A stretch of DNA of 64,000 nucleotides from Cristatella mucedo (taxonomy: Eukaryota; Bryozoa; Phylactolaemata; Cristatellidae), in contig WPIO01000068.1 in assembly GCA_009760855.2 (NCBI GenBank), positions 1,694,501-1,758,500 of the forward strand, read 5' to 3'. Position 1 is the stretch's first letter, and each line of letters starts with the position of its first letter. The position numbers and the translations under genes were made by a program. Positions 10,900 to 22,379 of the stretch are shown in pieces. The notes below the pieces were generated by a model. It saw nothing but the letters and a program-made list of their open reading frames with translations. It was not told the origin of the DNA and searched no databases.

Positions 10900-11510
10900 A
10901 TCAGTCCCGGATAGCGTAGTGAACCATTGACGGCTGTTCCACGTCGCCTACCACTATCCTGTAGCCTATTTGCGTCGTAGTCAACAGCAGCCGACGGCCG
11001 CGGCAGGTAGGCGGACGTTGGACTTGGGCCGCCGGCAAACCAGGGGCTCTTGACGCGAGCAGTAAGATGAGAAGTTTATCCAGGAAGCTAAAGTTTATCC
11101 AGAAAGTGGCCAACGAAGGCTGCCGGTTACAGGCTCGGTAGCCGTTGCCGCTAAAGGTAGATGGAGGCGGTCTGCTATTTCCCAGCATGCGGCGGTTAAT
11201 CGGCGCATCTCTCGCTAGAGGATAACATGACGTGAACTTGTAAGTGTACCTACGTTGAGCTATTTTGCACCATTTTCGGGCACGCTCAGACAAGAGGCAT
11301 GCAGCGGCGGAACTCGTCATTTGTGACACGCCCCTCTTGACTTTGACAACTCACTAGTCGCCGGTCTTTTGACTTGCGCACTACATCCGTATAGTGGGAG
11401 TTAACCCGAGCAGCTAGCTTCGCCGGTCGAGAACGTCACGACTTCCGCATTGAACCTTTTCACCTTTGACCGGCACTGGCTTCTCATCGAGCAGCATGTA
11501 GACTTCAGGG
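10900..11510 (-). repeat. Upstream flank of the IL-17-like unit
   Basis: This conserved 5' flank is shared, on the coding strand, with 20430-20820, 42630-42800 (partial), 46000-46500 and 55880-56350. Typical words are CGCCGGTCTTTTGACT and GAGCTCCGCCGCTG. No gene is seen in it. It may include regulatory DNA of the cytokine genes. Confidence 0.6.
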
Positions 11511-11514
11511 ATTT

Positions 11515-11880
11515 TCGAGGCGGTCATTTTGAGGTCCGTTCATTTACCTGTCAAGCGTAGCTATCAGAAATTTGCAACCAGAGAAGACATTTTCATGCTC
11601 TTCTTACTCCTTGAAACGTTTATGTCGAGGTCAAGGTTTTCTCAGAAAATCAACGTTCGATCTCTTCATTTACCGGGTCCAGCGAATCTACAAGATCTTC
11701 GCAACCATTCGAGACATTCTACCACGTGCACTTTCTGGCTCCTCAAAGTGCTTAGCTATGGCTGGAATCGCGATCAAATAATTTGAAGATACAATTTGTA
11801 CATTGGTGCCGTGACAGGCTAGAAGTCACAAGAGGCTCATATAAAAAAATTCCCACGAGTTGATGATATATTTTAGCAGA
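11515..11880 (+). repeat. Dispersed repeat beta
   Basis: The inverted copy of 5036-5400. The plus strand keeps 85 open codons (11529-11786) with NVRSLHLPGPANLQDLRN. No known family fits. Confidence 0.65.
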
Positions 11881-11884
11881 AGCT

Positions 11885-12300
11885 GAAAACCGCCCGCTCC
11901 TCCTCCAAGGATTTACTCGTTTCTAGATGATTAAATGCTTTGTGCGCTTGAGCTACATTTCAGTTTCACCGCTTGCTTTTTTTTACTCACTAAACAATAA
12001 AACGCCACTTATTGACGGTATTTTGAGTACCTTGAAAGAAATTAAGTTCAAAGGTTCACTAATTTGTGTTATTTTTGTACTAATATTCATATAAATATTA
12101 TCATCGTATGATTATTAACATTTTCTACAGAACATCTAGCAGTAAAGCCAGCCGTAGCTACCTTTAGTGATAGTTCTCATTTTATCACTTCGAGTTTCTA
12201 CAGAGTGAAAGCGAAATCTGTTGGTCGGTGATCAACCAAGAGCACAATTGAAATGTCCAAATTAGAAGAATAATAATCATGCTATAAAATCTTCCTTTAT
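11885..12300 (+). repeat. Dispersed repeat epsilon
   Basis: AT-rich non-coding repeat with AAGCATTTGATCATCTAG-type and TTATTGACGGTATTTTGAG words. It is always found next to the 3' tail of LINE family II: also 19970-20430, 45130-45600 and 54830-55290. It may be part of that element's landing site or of a duplicated unit. Confidence 0.6.
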
Positions 12301-13390
12301 AATTTTATAAATTTGATAAAGCGCCCACGAAGCAGTCAATATCTTTCTAGGCACTTTGCATTTGCTGCAAAGTAAGTACGATCGAATGGTTAGTGATAGC
12401 ATGCTCAACAAACAAGAATAACATGGTTAGGGGTGCCGTGCACAGGATCAGCATCCAAGTATGTCTGGTGGCAGCGTGCAAAGTGTCGGGACGCATAAGC
12501 ACATAAAGTACGAATCAAGGAACGCACTAAATGCTGTGATAAATATGTGCTGTTTTAGTTTTTAATGTGGATAAGTCAGGAGACTTAGTGAAGCTGGTCG
12601 GGAGTTAGATCGAGGCTTTGGAAGCATGCGCTCTAAAGGCATCGTCTCCGAAAGATTTGAGACGGTTACGAGGTACGGGTAAACAATAAAATTTCCAAAA
12701 GCGGGTGCTATACGATGGTTGGTCTGGTGGGGGAGTACATATGATAGGTAGGCTGGAGCCAGAGAATGAAGGTACCTGAAAGAGAGTATCGAAACACAGA
12801 AGATGATCCGTTACTTGACTTTTAGCCTGTGCACGCTGACGAGAAGTGGTGTGATGTGGCAACTCCGACGCTCACGTCAGAAAAGCCTAGCTGCCGAGTT
12901 TCGCGAAAGCTGGAAGTGCTTGATTGCACAAGCCTGTAGGCCAGCAGGCAGCGAGTTCCAAAAGTCATGATAGGAAGTCACATACGCATGAACCAACTCA
13001 TGTAAGGTATCCCTGTCTAAGCAAGCCTGGATTTTAGCAACGTTATTTAGCTGAAAGTAGGCAGACTTGACTGCGGAGCTGATGCGGTCGTCCACTGAAA
13101 GGTCACTTCAGCTCATGACTCATAGATTTCGCCCATATTCAACAGGAGATATTCTGGCCGGACCAATTTTAGTAGCTAGCCTTTCCAGTTTCTCCATCAC
13201 ACTTGGTTTGCCAATAACTGGTAAGCTGGCTTTATCATCATTCGATTTAAGAAAGTTTGCTGACATTTGTGGGCCGATGTCAATAATACATGGTGCTAGG
13301 GAGTTGAGAGACTTCGAAGTGCTGGAGGGCTGGGAGGAATCAAAGCGAAGGAGTTACTGACTGTCTACTGCATAGAAGAGAAAGCTTAGA
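12300..13390 (-). mobile_element. LINE family II, 3' part
   Basis: On the minus strand this is the C-terminal part of a reverse-transcriptase ORF in broken pieces: DDRISSAVKSAYFQLNNVAKIQ (12877-13095), then SFGDDAF near 12640. The 3' UTR follows, with AAAGTGCCTAGAAAGATATTG and GGGCGCTTTATCAAATTTAT. Related copies are at 19130-19970, 44020-45125 and 53870-54830 on the plus strand. It is inactive. Confidence 0.75.
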
Positions 13391-13394
13391 TTAT

Positions 13395-13840
13395 GCTTGG
13401 CAATCCTGTAATGTAATCGGATGTGATGCATTGGATCGTCCTCTGTAACTAGACAAAGCCACATAAGCTTAAGCCGGCGTTACGCTGGACAGTTTTGACA
13501 GCATACGAAGCATAGCAGAGTCAGGAGAGCAGTTGAGGTAGTGAGTAGTTCGGAAGTAGCAGCTGTTGAGAACCAGTGAAAACGATGAGCCATAGTCGGC
13601 AGCAGGAGAGTACTTGTCGTTGCATTAGAATCTCGGGAGCAAGTTCCACAGTCTAGGATCTGCACAGCTAAAGCTTCCTTCACCAATGGTCTTTAAGAGG
13701 AGGAATGGAATAGCTAATTTATTGTCTGAGCAGGACCTGAGGGCACGATGAGGCTGAAACTGGTGCTGCAATTTAGCTAGGTATGGAGGAGCCAAGCTTT
13801 GGAGGACCTAATGGGTCAGCGTAAGAGCTTTGGAGGAGTA
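13395..13840 (-). mobile_element. LINE family I, 3' fragment
   Basis: The minus strand matches the C-terminal and 3' UTR part of LINE family I: a leading GTTCCACAGTCT-type word, then ACAATAAATTAGCT. The reading frame is broken. The same degenerate version, joined to LINE family II in the same order, is at 43571-44010 in the other orientation, so the pair was duplicated as one unit. Confidence 0.7.
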
Positions 13841-13859
13841 AACATCGCAGGAGAGCCAC

Positions 13860-14215
13860 ATTTCTGTCGGGACTAAGGTCGGTTCGGAGGTATTCACAGG
13901 TGGCAACCGTAACGCTGCAGCAGCCCCGGATGTGGCACTCGCCCAGCTCGGAGCCCGACCCGCTCGGCGCAGAGGCATCAGTTAAATCATTCAGAATACG
14001 CGGCGGCTGCACTCGCTGGCGTCCAGCAATCGAGCCGAATGTCAATCGAGCCGAAGGCGAAGGCGAAGGCCGCCGCGTCGCGGGCCGTCGCTCCGGCCGC
14101 GCTTGCGGCTTGCGGCCTTCGGCGCCAAGTATCGGACCTCCTCGTCGCTCCGACGTGCCTCGCCTGCAGCCGTAGCTAGCCGGTGCGAGGGAGTAAAAGC
14201 TACGCGCCATGCCCC
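13860..14215. repeat. GC-rich dispersed repeat delta
   Basis: The minus strand keeps GSELGECHIRGCCSV..ATCEYLRTDLSPDR in frame. The same peptide-like block occurs at 24280-24450, 43380-43530 (-) and 49815-49990, with partial copies at 16630-16690, 51620-51770 and 59940-60010. It is flanked here by a GAAGGC-type GC-rich stretch (14040-14160). No known protein domain is recognised. The recurring frame may only reflect a young repeat. Confidence 0.6.
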
Positions 14216-14229
14216 TAAGTTCTTGCTGA

Positions 14230-14755
14230 GGAATGAATGAGGTCTCTGACTTCGTACCCCCCGCCGCGCTCTTCCTGCATACGGTCAGATAACATACTTG
14301 CTTCCGAACGGACTGCTGTGCACCTAATTCTCACGCGACGGCCGAGCAGTCACATACCCCAGGGTTCCTGAGCACAGCTAAACTCTTTTTAGCTCTGCTA
14401 ATGGCCAGCCGGCACTGCCTATTTGCAACAGTTCAACTCTCAGCGTGCTACTGGCATAACCGCAGTTAGTTATCAACAGGCTGTAACGCATTTATGAGGT
14501 GGCGGAAATAGCTTAAAAACTTTCTTGTACGGTGACTGCTCCGCCGAGGTGATAATGCCAGTTTTAGACCAGCTTGACTCACGTCACTCGCACTAGATGG
14601 TTTGCGGAAATTGTAACAACACTGTTCTGCATGAAAAGCCAGGGACTCATGTTCCGGTTTTTTCATTCTCTGTGGCTCAGAAGTCTGATTGGTGCAAGCA
14701 GTCAGTGACTGGCGCAACAAAACTGAGCTACGTTGCGCTCAGTCTTATATTTTGC
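14230..14755 (-). mobile_element. Arm of a foldback-like (long-TIR) element
   Basis: This ~0.5 kb block matches 53330-53850 in inverse orientation. It is also related to the arms of the element at 17060-19110, sharing GAGCACAGCTAAACT, CTCCGCCGAGGTGAT-like and CACTCGCACTAGAT-like words. It is a solitary arm with no transposase. Confidence 0.6.
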
Positions 14756-14759
14756 AGCG

Positions 14760-15440
14760 TGCCGCACTAAAATCTCGCATCTCTTACTAGAGGATTATAT
14801 CAGATGCGTGGCTATGTATGCCTATTTGAAGCTACATTGCTAAATTTCTAGCTTCGTCAGACTGGTGGCAAGTAGCGGCGAATCTGGTCCGTGAATTTGT
14901 GACATCGCCCTCTGACTTCAGTGACTTACTTGTTGCAGGTCTTCCTAATTTAACGATTTTTTAGGGGGTCATTTTGAGGTCCCTTCATTTACCTGGTCCA
15001 TCATTCAGAGATATACATAGGATGTATGTACGTAAATGTATACACATTTTAGGATGTTCGCGACCGGATGAAACATTTTCCCATCCGCTCTTCCTGCTTA
15101 AATAATTTAGCTGCTTTCCCTGAACCGAAATCAAATCCTTTGAAGATTATGCCTTTAAATTTTTAATGCCTTTAAAGCCTGAAACTTACTACCGAGTGAA
15201 AAAACGAAATTCCACGAGTTTATGATAATTTAAAGAAGGCTAAAAAGCATCTGGTCCTCATAGCATTTTCTAGGACCTTCCTAAAAATTGTTTTCTAAGT
15301 TTTCGCTATCTTTCAATATTACACCGAGTCTTTAACCAGTAGGCAATTGAAACGCCATGCATTCACAGTACTTTCAGAAACTCGGAAGATATTTAGTACT
15401 CTTGGATCGTTAAGGGGCCTTATTACTGTCATTTTTATTA
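14760..15440 (+). repeat. Dispersed repeat alpha
   Basis: A second copy of the 3850-4640 repeat in the same orientation, clearly similar throughout, with many single-base and small indel differences. Confidence 0.7.
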
Positions 15441-15479
15441 CTGATGCTTTTATTATCATTACCCTTATTATTATAATCC

Positions 15480-15960
15480 ACGGAGCATCCTTCGTTACAG
15501 CCAGCCGCAGCCACGTTCAATCGTGATCGTTGACATGTCGCTGCGAATTGCCACGGAACCAATGCGAATTTGGTCTCCTGGAGCCCAAGCGAGGACAGAA
15601 TTCAAGCGTCCTGCAGTTGGTCGTTGATTTCTTGCCTGCGTTCGCAAAGCGGACCGCAACACAACGAGCCGCATATCGCTGTCACGCATGGTGCACAGGT
15701 AAGACTCGTTGACCTGGTGCAGGTGCTTTCGTTTCACTCTTGTTCGCAGCTGTCTTTAAGACTTTTCTATTTTGTTCGTTCGTTTATAAATGATTTTCGC
15801 TAGGTTATAGTGACCCTTCGCTGGCATCGGTCAGCCTCGACCTCAACCACGGTCGCAACGCCTGGACGGGCACTACGAACTGCAACGCGCCCTGCCAAAC
15901 GCAATCAAATCAAGCCAAATAAAATGCATTATTACTATTATTATTGCGAGTAATAAATCA
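15480..15960 (+). repeat. Dispersed repeat gamma
   Basis: A ~0.48 kb unit beginning near AGCATCCTTCGTTACAGCCAG and ending AATCAAATCAAGCC..ATGCATTATTACT. Other copies are at 23750-24230 (+) and 52140-52610 (-). Short frames (60-80 codons) recur in it without a recognisable domain. Confidence 0.65.
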
Positions 15961-16205
15961 AAGGTGCAACTGAGTGTCATTCGCGTACGATTGAAAGCCT
16001 ACATTGCGCTTGGCAATCACTTCGGTAAGAGAAGGAGTATAAACCGTGAAATGAACTTGACCCAGCATGGAGCCCTGAATTAGGACCATGTGTCAGAGGT
16101 TCCTCGAATGATCTTTGTCCATTCACAAAAATACTCTGCAGTCTCTCACCGAGATAGGACGTGGACCGTTGCAATGCAGTGCCAGTAAGGCACAGGCGAG
16201 ACGAG
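15960..16205 (-). pseudogene. LINE family III reverse-transcriptase fragment
   Basis: Same fragment as 4665-4890 (words YLGERLQS, VNGQRSFEEPLTHG), joined directly to repeat gamma as at 51.9-52.6 kb. It could be the coding end of the same element whose 3' part is repeat gamma. Confidence 0.6.
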
Positions 16206-16369
16206 AGGCGCTCAAGAAGGACTGGTGATGTGCTGCATCGAGCAGCCGCTGCGAGTGAGAGCCTGCATTTTTCTAATCAGCCATGTGCAGTAGGGTCAAA
16301 GGGTTCCGAGTCGCAGCCTTCGGACCGATGCAGACTGCGAGGGAGAGCCACATTCCGTCTGCATTAGTG

Positions 16370-16690
16370 ACGTCCTGTTGATGACCGGCAGTGTTTGTGC
16401 GGATTGTTTGAAACACCTTTGGCGATACACGGTTGCTAATAGGTGCTGCTGCTGACCCTGTCAGAGCTAAAAATAGCATAGCTGTGCACAGGAGCCGCCG
16501 GGTTACTCACCGTTCAGCCGTCGCGGGTGAATCGACTGCGCACCTGTAGGTGCAGGGAAGCAATGCAGTAATCAGCCCGTACGCCTGAAGAACGCGGGGG
16601 GGGGGAGGCGGCCGTCAGCCCCGCACGTAGCTCTTGCCCAGCTCAGAGCGCGGCTTCCTCGGCGCCGAGGCTTTCATTAAGTAATTAAAA
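16370..16690 (+). repeat. Foldback-arm and delta fragments
   Basis: 16370-16620 matches the foldback arm (GATGACCGGCAGTGTTTGTG, GAGCTAAAAATAGCATAGC). 16630-16690 is a delta piece. No gene is seen. Confidence 0.6.
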
Positions 16691-17055
16691 TAAATTAGCT
16701 GTCCCATTCCTCCGCTTAAAGGCAGTTGGCGACAGAAGCTTTAGCTCTGCAGGTCCTAGACTGTGGAACTCGCTTCCACAATTCTTACGCAACGACATCT
16801 ACTCTCCAACTGCCGACTATGGCACATCTTTTTCAGCGGTCCTGAACTGCTACTTCTATGCCACTCACTACCTCAACTGCTCTCCTGACTCTGCTTTGCT
16901 TGCCACTTTCTCCTTGTTGCGTGAGACGAAGTCTGTTGGCTACCGAATGCGTCCCGAAAGCCGCTTAGGCTGTGAGTGCGCTATACAAAACTCTCCTGCG
17001 TAACACCCACATGGTCTTTATGACTTTGTGGAGTTACTGACGGAGATACATTACA
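16691..17055 (+). mobile_element. LINE family I, 3' UTR fragment
   Basis: Starts at AATAAATTAGCTGTCCC and ends GGAGATACATTACATT. This is the last ~365 bp of family I, 5'-truncated as expected for LINE insertions. Confidence 0.75.
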
Positions 17056-17059
17056 TTCA

Positions 17060-19115
17060 GCGCTCCTTTACGACCACGCGCTCCAGGCGGCAGCAGAATT
17101 TTCGCACGTAACGGCGAAAATGGATTCCAACGCACGCGAGGCGGCCGTAGCCGTGAAAGAGCCAGTAGACGCGCCACGACACTAAAAGCTCGCAGAAGTT
17201 GGCACGAGGTCTCACGGCCGCTCCCACGCGCTCTTAAGGCGTACTTGGATTACGTACTTTGATTACTTACCGTACTAGGATTGCTTGCTTCCTTTTGGAA
17301 GTACAGGTATGCGACTAATTTTCCTGCCACGGCCGAGTGGCCAGGTACCCGAGGGATTCTTAACACAGCCGCACTATTTTTAGCTCTGCTAAGGACCAGC
17401 AGTAGCGGCCATTAGCGATCGTTTAACTCCCAAGGTATTTCAAATACGACCACCTAAACAATCCGCACGAACACTCATCATCAGGACGCGTGACTACAAA
17501 CGGTCGCGGAAGAGCTTAGGCACCTCCTCGAACGGAGACGCTCCGCTAAGGTGATGATGCCAGTTTTACGTCAGCTAGACTGGCAGCACTCACGCTAGAT
17601 TGTTTTCAAAAACAGAGCAACTCTGCCCGGTGTGAAAAACCAACGATTTGAGATCTGGTTTCCTCGTTCTCAATGCCTGGTAATCGGATTGTAGGCAGTG
17701 GGCCTGTTTTCAAAACTAATGCTTTAGAATTGCCCAAGCTCAAGTACTCAAACCCACTAGCACACTACACCTGTGCAAGAACAGTTCCAAAGGACGAGCG
17801 CACAAAACTAATGAGACGAATATTCATACGCACTGTGATCTTTATATTTATAAATCACCAACCATGGCAGAAAACGCCATGGGCGTTAAGGCAAGTCACA
17901 CGAGTCGCTGCAAGTTTTAGTTGCCTTTTACGGTCTTTTAGTTCCTTGAACTTTTTAGGACAGTCGTAACGGTTTGTGGGGAAACGTTGACGCTTACGCT
18001 TCGACGCTGCAGATGAAAAACCACAAATTCTCTGCGATGTGCGATATAAGCATGGCTGTGAGTTCCGCGAATTAACACAGAAGAACTGTTGAGCAAAACT
18101 ACCATTTACTCCCGGTCAATGAAAGCGGTCGAGAAATATCGTGATTCAAAACTGTATCAGTTCACAACGTTAGTGCCAACGGCTACCCTACACCTCCTGG
18201 AAAGGTACTAGCAGCGCACTTGCGGACAATAATGTGCGCATATGCGGTCGTGATTTAAACCGTCGTCTAATTTCCGGGTATTTGCTTGCTAACCAGAACG
18301 TGATATCACGCATAAATTGCAGCACTCCAGTGCTACGATCCCAGCTTGAAATGTACAGAGGCGCACCAGCATTCTTGCCACGCTTTGTAACCACCGCGTT
18401 CTTTCGCAGTCGCAGTGTACCTGCCGGTGAATGCGTGCTTGGGCTCACACAATTCCAAAGCATCAACTTTGTAATACGGGGCGGCCACCTACAACCATTA
18501 TACCAAGCCATTGAGAACGAGTAAGCCGGAACACAATTCGTCGGTTCTTCGTACCTGACAGAGTTGGTCTGTTTTTGAAAAGCAGTATAGCGCGAGTGAC
18601 GCCAGTCCAGCCGATCTAGAACGGGCGCTTCTTCATTCTTCGGAGCCTCTCCATGCGAGGGGGTTACTCAAGCTCTTGTGCGACAGTCTGCAATCATGAC
18701 ATTCTGTTGATGACCGGCAGTGTTTGTGCGGATTATTTGAAACACCTTGGGAGGTAAACGGTTGCTAACACGTGCTGCTGCTGTCCCTTTGAGAGCTAAA
18801 AATAGCATAGCTGTGCTCAGGCGCCATCGGGTACCTCACTGCTCAGTCATCGCGGGTGAGTTGGGGGGCGCACCTGTAGGTACTGGGAAGCAATAAAGTA
18901 ATCAGCCCGTACGCCTAAAGAACGCGTGGGAGGCGGCCGTCAGACCTCATTCCATCCTACGCGAGCACGTAGGAGCGTGGCGCGTCCACTACCTCGCTCC
19001 GGGCTGCGGCCGCGCGGTTGGCATCGTTGAGCCGTCGCGGGTGAATCGACTGCGTACCTGTAGGTGCAGGGAAGCAATAAAGTAATCAGCCCGTACGAGC
19101 CTGAAGAGCGCGTGG
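17060..19115. mobile_element. Foldback-like element with long terminal inverted repeats
   Basis: The left arm (about 17140-17700) and right arm (about 18470-18990) are inverted copies of each other. For example, TTTTCAAAAACAGAGCAACTCTG on the left pairs with its counterpart GAGTTGGTCTGTTTTTGAAAAG on the right, and both contain the GAGCTAAAAATAG block. Between them is a ~0.8 kb core (17700-18470) with a 98-codon frame (17673-17969) that resembles no transposase I know. The same core lies inverted at 50670-51480. Ends are approximate. Likely a non-autonomous DNA transposon. Confidence 0.6.
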
Positions 19116-19129
19116 GAGGTTAAATATGG

Positions 19130-19970
19130 GCGAAATCTAGGAGTCATGAGCTGAAGTGACCTTTCAGTGGACTACCGCATCAGCTCCACAGTCAAGTCTG
19201 CCTACTTTCAGCTAAATAACGTTGCTAAAATCCGGGCTAGCTTAGACAGGGATACCCTACATAAATTGGTCCATGCGTTTGTGACTTCTCATAATGACTT
19301 CTGTAACTTACTGCCTGCTGGCATACAGGCTTGAGCAATCAGGCGACTACAGCTGGTGCAAAACTCTGCAGCTAGGCTTTTCTAACGTGAGCGTCGGAGT
19401 TGCCACATCACACCACTTCTCGTTGGCCTGCACAGGCTAAAGGTCAAGCAACGGATCGTCTTCAGAGTTTCGATACTCACTTTTAGGTCCCTTCATTCTC
19501 TAGCTCCGGCCTACCTATCCTATGCACTCCCCCACCAGACAAACCATCATATAGAACCCGCTTGTTGGCAATGTAAGTATTTACCCATACCGAGTAAGCA
19601 TCTCAAATCTTTCGGAGGCGATGCATTTAGTCCATATGCTCGCAAAGCCTGGGACTAACTCCCGATCAACTTCACTGCGTCTCCTGACTCATCTACATTA
19701 AAAAAACTAAAACAGCACATATTTATCACAGCATTTAGTGCGTCCCTGTGATTGGTCTGTTGTGTGATTATGTGTGCTGACACTTTGCATGCTGCCACCA
19801 AACATACTTGCATGCTGATCCTGTGCACGGCACCCCTAACCATGTTATTCTTGTTTATTGAGCATGCTATCACTAACCATTCGATCGTACTTCCTTTGCA
19901 GCAAATGCAAAGTGCCTAGAAATATATTGAGTTCTTCGTCGGCGCTTTATCAAATTTATAAAATTATAAA
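19130..19970 (+). mobile_element. LINE family II, 3' part
   Basis: Begins TTAAATATGGGCGAAATCTAGG and runs through the broken C-terminal RT region to the tail GGCGCTTTATCAAATTTATAAAATTA. Stops such as the TGA in the GCTTGAGCAATCA stretch interrupt the frame. Confidence 0.75.
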
Positions 19971-20430
19971 AAAATAGCATGATTATTATTCTTCTTATTT
20001 GGACATTTCAATTGTGCTCTTGGTTGATCACCGTCCAACAGATTACGTGTTCACTCTGTAGAAACTCGCAGTGGTACAGTGAGAATAATCACTACAGGTG
20101 GCTACGGTTGGCTTTATTGCTAGATGTTCGGTAGAACATTTTACTAGTGATATGATGATAATATTGATACGAATAATAGTATAAAAAAATAACATATCTT
20201 AGTGAACCTTTGAATTTAATCTCTTTCAAGGTAATCAAAATACAGTCGATAAGTGGCGTTTTATTGTTGTGTGAGAAAAAAGCAGGCTGTGAAACTGAAA
20301 TGTAGCTCAAGCGCACAAAGCATTTGATCATCTAGGAACGAGTAAATCCTTGGAGAAGGAGCCGACGGTTTTCAGTTTCAGTTAAAATATGTTATCAACT
20401 CGTGGGGATTTCGTGATATGAGTCTATTGT
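19970..20430 (-). repeat. Dispersed repeat epsilon
   Basis: Follows the LINE II tail as elsewhere and runs into the upstream flank of IL-17-like copy 2. No gene is seen. Confidence 0.55.
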
Positions 20431-20829
20431 GACGGGAAAATGATGCAAAGTAGCTCAACGTAGAAACACGTTCACCTCATGTCATCCTCTAACGAGAGAT
20501 GCGACGATTAACCGCCGCATGCTGTGAAATAGGAGACTGCCTCCATCTCCCTTTAGCGGCAACGGCTACCGAGCTTGCAACGAGCAGCCTTCTTTAGACA
20601 CTTCCTGGTTAAACTTTAGCTTCCTGGGTAAACTTCTCACGTTACTGCTCGCGTCAAGCGCAGCCTGGCTAGCCGGTGGCCGAGGTCTAACGTCAGGCTA
20701 CCTGCCGCGGCTGTCGGCTGCTGTCAACTACGACGCAAATAGGCTACGGGATAGTGGTAGGCGACATGGAACAGCCATCAATGGTTCACCATGATATCCG
20801 GGACTGATTGAAAGTGGGAAAGATCTTTC

Positions 20830-20837
20830 TATAAAAG
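20830..20837 (+). promoter_or_regulatory. TATA box of IL-17-like copy 2
   Basis: TATAAAAG, 105 bp from the end of the box to the ATG at 20942, in the same context as copy 1. Confidence 0.6.
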
Positions 20838-20941
20838 AGCCTCGTGGAAGCAAACACAGCACATCCCCGACGCTCTCGTCAGGTAGCTGAAGCAACAGGG
20901 CAGTGATCGGACATTGTGAAAGCCGATTGACAGCCCTGGAA

Positions 20942-21500
20942 ATGAACAACGTGACGTCTGCCCTCGTCGTCACTAGTTGCACGACTCTGCTGCTGCTGAC
21001 GGGCATCGCCTTTGGCGTGCCAACACCAAATCATCGGCAGATTGGCCCTACCAACAGCATCAGCAGCACCAGTGGCGTAACGGCGGACAGTCCGGCGATG
21101 GACGCTGCGGAATACGTGGCTACGCGTGAGTGCGACGAATCGTGCCTTCTGGACACAGCACGACGGGCCAACGCCAGCAGTGTCGTAACACGAATACCCG
21201 TGACCAACGTCAGGCAAACCAAAGTCTGGGTGAATGGTAGCCAAACTAATTGCAACAGGTAAGCAGCGCGTGGGCGTCTACGGCAGAGTTCTGTGAAGTG
21301 AAGATGATAAGAAATGGAGCCGTGGTAGCCATTGCCAGTTTAAATCTCTATATAATTATATCTACTTAACTTAATCTATATCTACCGTCTGTTTATCGCT
21401 ATCTAACTTGTTCTCAATCTCTATTTCTCTACCTATCCATATGGCTATCTCTATCTAGTTTCAGCCACGTATCTATATCAATTTCTCTGGCTACATATTG

Positions 21501-21531
<31 letters not shown>

Positions 21532-21927
21532 GCCTCTGTCTCTTTTCCATCATCAATATTCCTAACTGTTTCTGTCTATTCCTGTTCATATATATCTCTC
21601 TCTATTTCACCAACTTACGAACGCTGGCCGCGACGCGGATTTAGCTCCACCTACCCAAGGTCACGTTTGAACATATTTGACGCTCACACTTGGCCTTTGC
21701 AGCTTAAAGTGGGAGAATCAAGACAGCGAGCGCTTTCCGCAGGTCATCAGCATGGAAATCTGCAAACCTGAATGCCAAAACAGCGCTCATACGTGTGCAC
21801 CCAAAGAACACAGCAAGTGACAGTTCTGGTGTCAAAAAGAAGTGCCTCAATCAAGGTGTACGTGGCACGCTCGCTTCTGCATCACAGCGAGTGCTCGTGC
21901 ACCCGGAAGAAGGATAGCCAGCCCTGA
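20942..21927 (+). pseudogene. IL-17-like cytokine, copy 2 (frameshifted)
   Basis: Exon 1 (20942-21258) is intact: signal peptide, CDESC pair, NAS and NGS sequons, and donor AACAG/GTAAGC. Exon 2 should start at 21703 after TTTGCAG. Near 21780 the sequence reads CCAAAACAGCGC where other copies have CCAAAACCAGCGC. This one-base deletion shifts the frame before the third exon-2 cysteine and brings an early stop (AAGTGA). The ancestral stop would be at 21925-21927. Splice sites and TATA box remain, so it could be transcribed. A sequencing error at this base is the alternative. Confidence 0.8.
21505..21530 (+). repeat. Intronic CT microsatellite (copy 2)
   Basis: CT run of about 26-30 bp at the same intron position as in the other copies. 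Confidence 0.85.
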
Positions 21928-22310
21928 CGCTGACGCAGTCACTCTGAAGATGCTTTGTGTCGATTCCGACAGAGTACTAAGTAGGCCATGAGAGTTATTG
22001 CCGCGGGCACAATCCTGGACGCCACAGTCGCAACGAGAGCGGAAAATGCTAACGCGAGAAAGACTGTAATACTCATCGAGAGAAGTCTGCACTGATTACT
22101 TTTCCAGATCACTCGCCTGATTCACCGGCATTCTAGATAAACATCTGAAATCGGCGAGCTGTATGCACGCCGCCACCGTACGCCACGTTGGCGATTTATG
22201 AATATAAATGTATTTACAAATATATGCATTTTACACGCACTGTATTTTACGAGCATACGTCGCAATTTGTTCTTAATTCTTTAGAAAAATTTGTTTTGCG
22301 ATAAAGGAAC
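21928..22310 (+). repeat. 3' flank of IL-17-like copy 2
   Basis: Conserved downstream DNA of the gene family, ending near 22310 where it joins a LINE family II tail (AAAGTGCCTAGAAAGAGATA, about 22325-22380). Confidence 0.65.
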
Positions 22311-22379
22311 TAATGTCAGTAAATTTAAAGTGCCTAGAAAGAGATAAAGTTCTCCGAGGGCGCTGTATCAAGTCCATTA

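Noticed and set aside
10453-10919. Long open frames (133-160 codons) on the strand opposite to cytokine exon 1, repeated in all copies
   Set aside because: They mirror exon 1 exactly, lack domains and lose their open state outside it. The exon-1 strand has a signal peptide, splice donor and TATA box.
11529-11786. 85-codon frame of repeat beta as a gene
   Set aside because: Conserved only between repeat copies, no start context or domain, and the 5.0 kb copy fuses it to LINE sequence.
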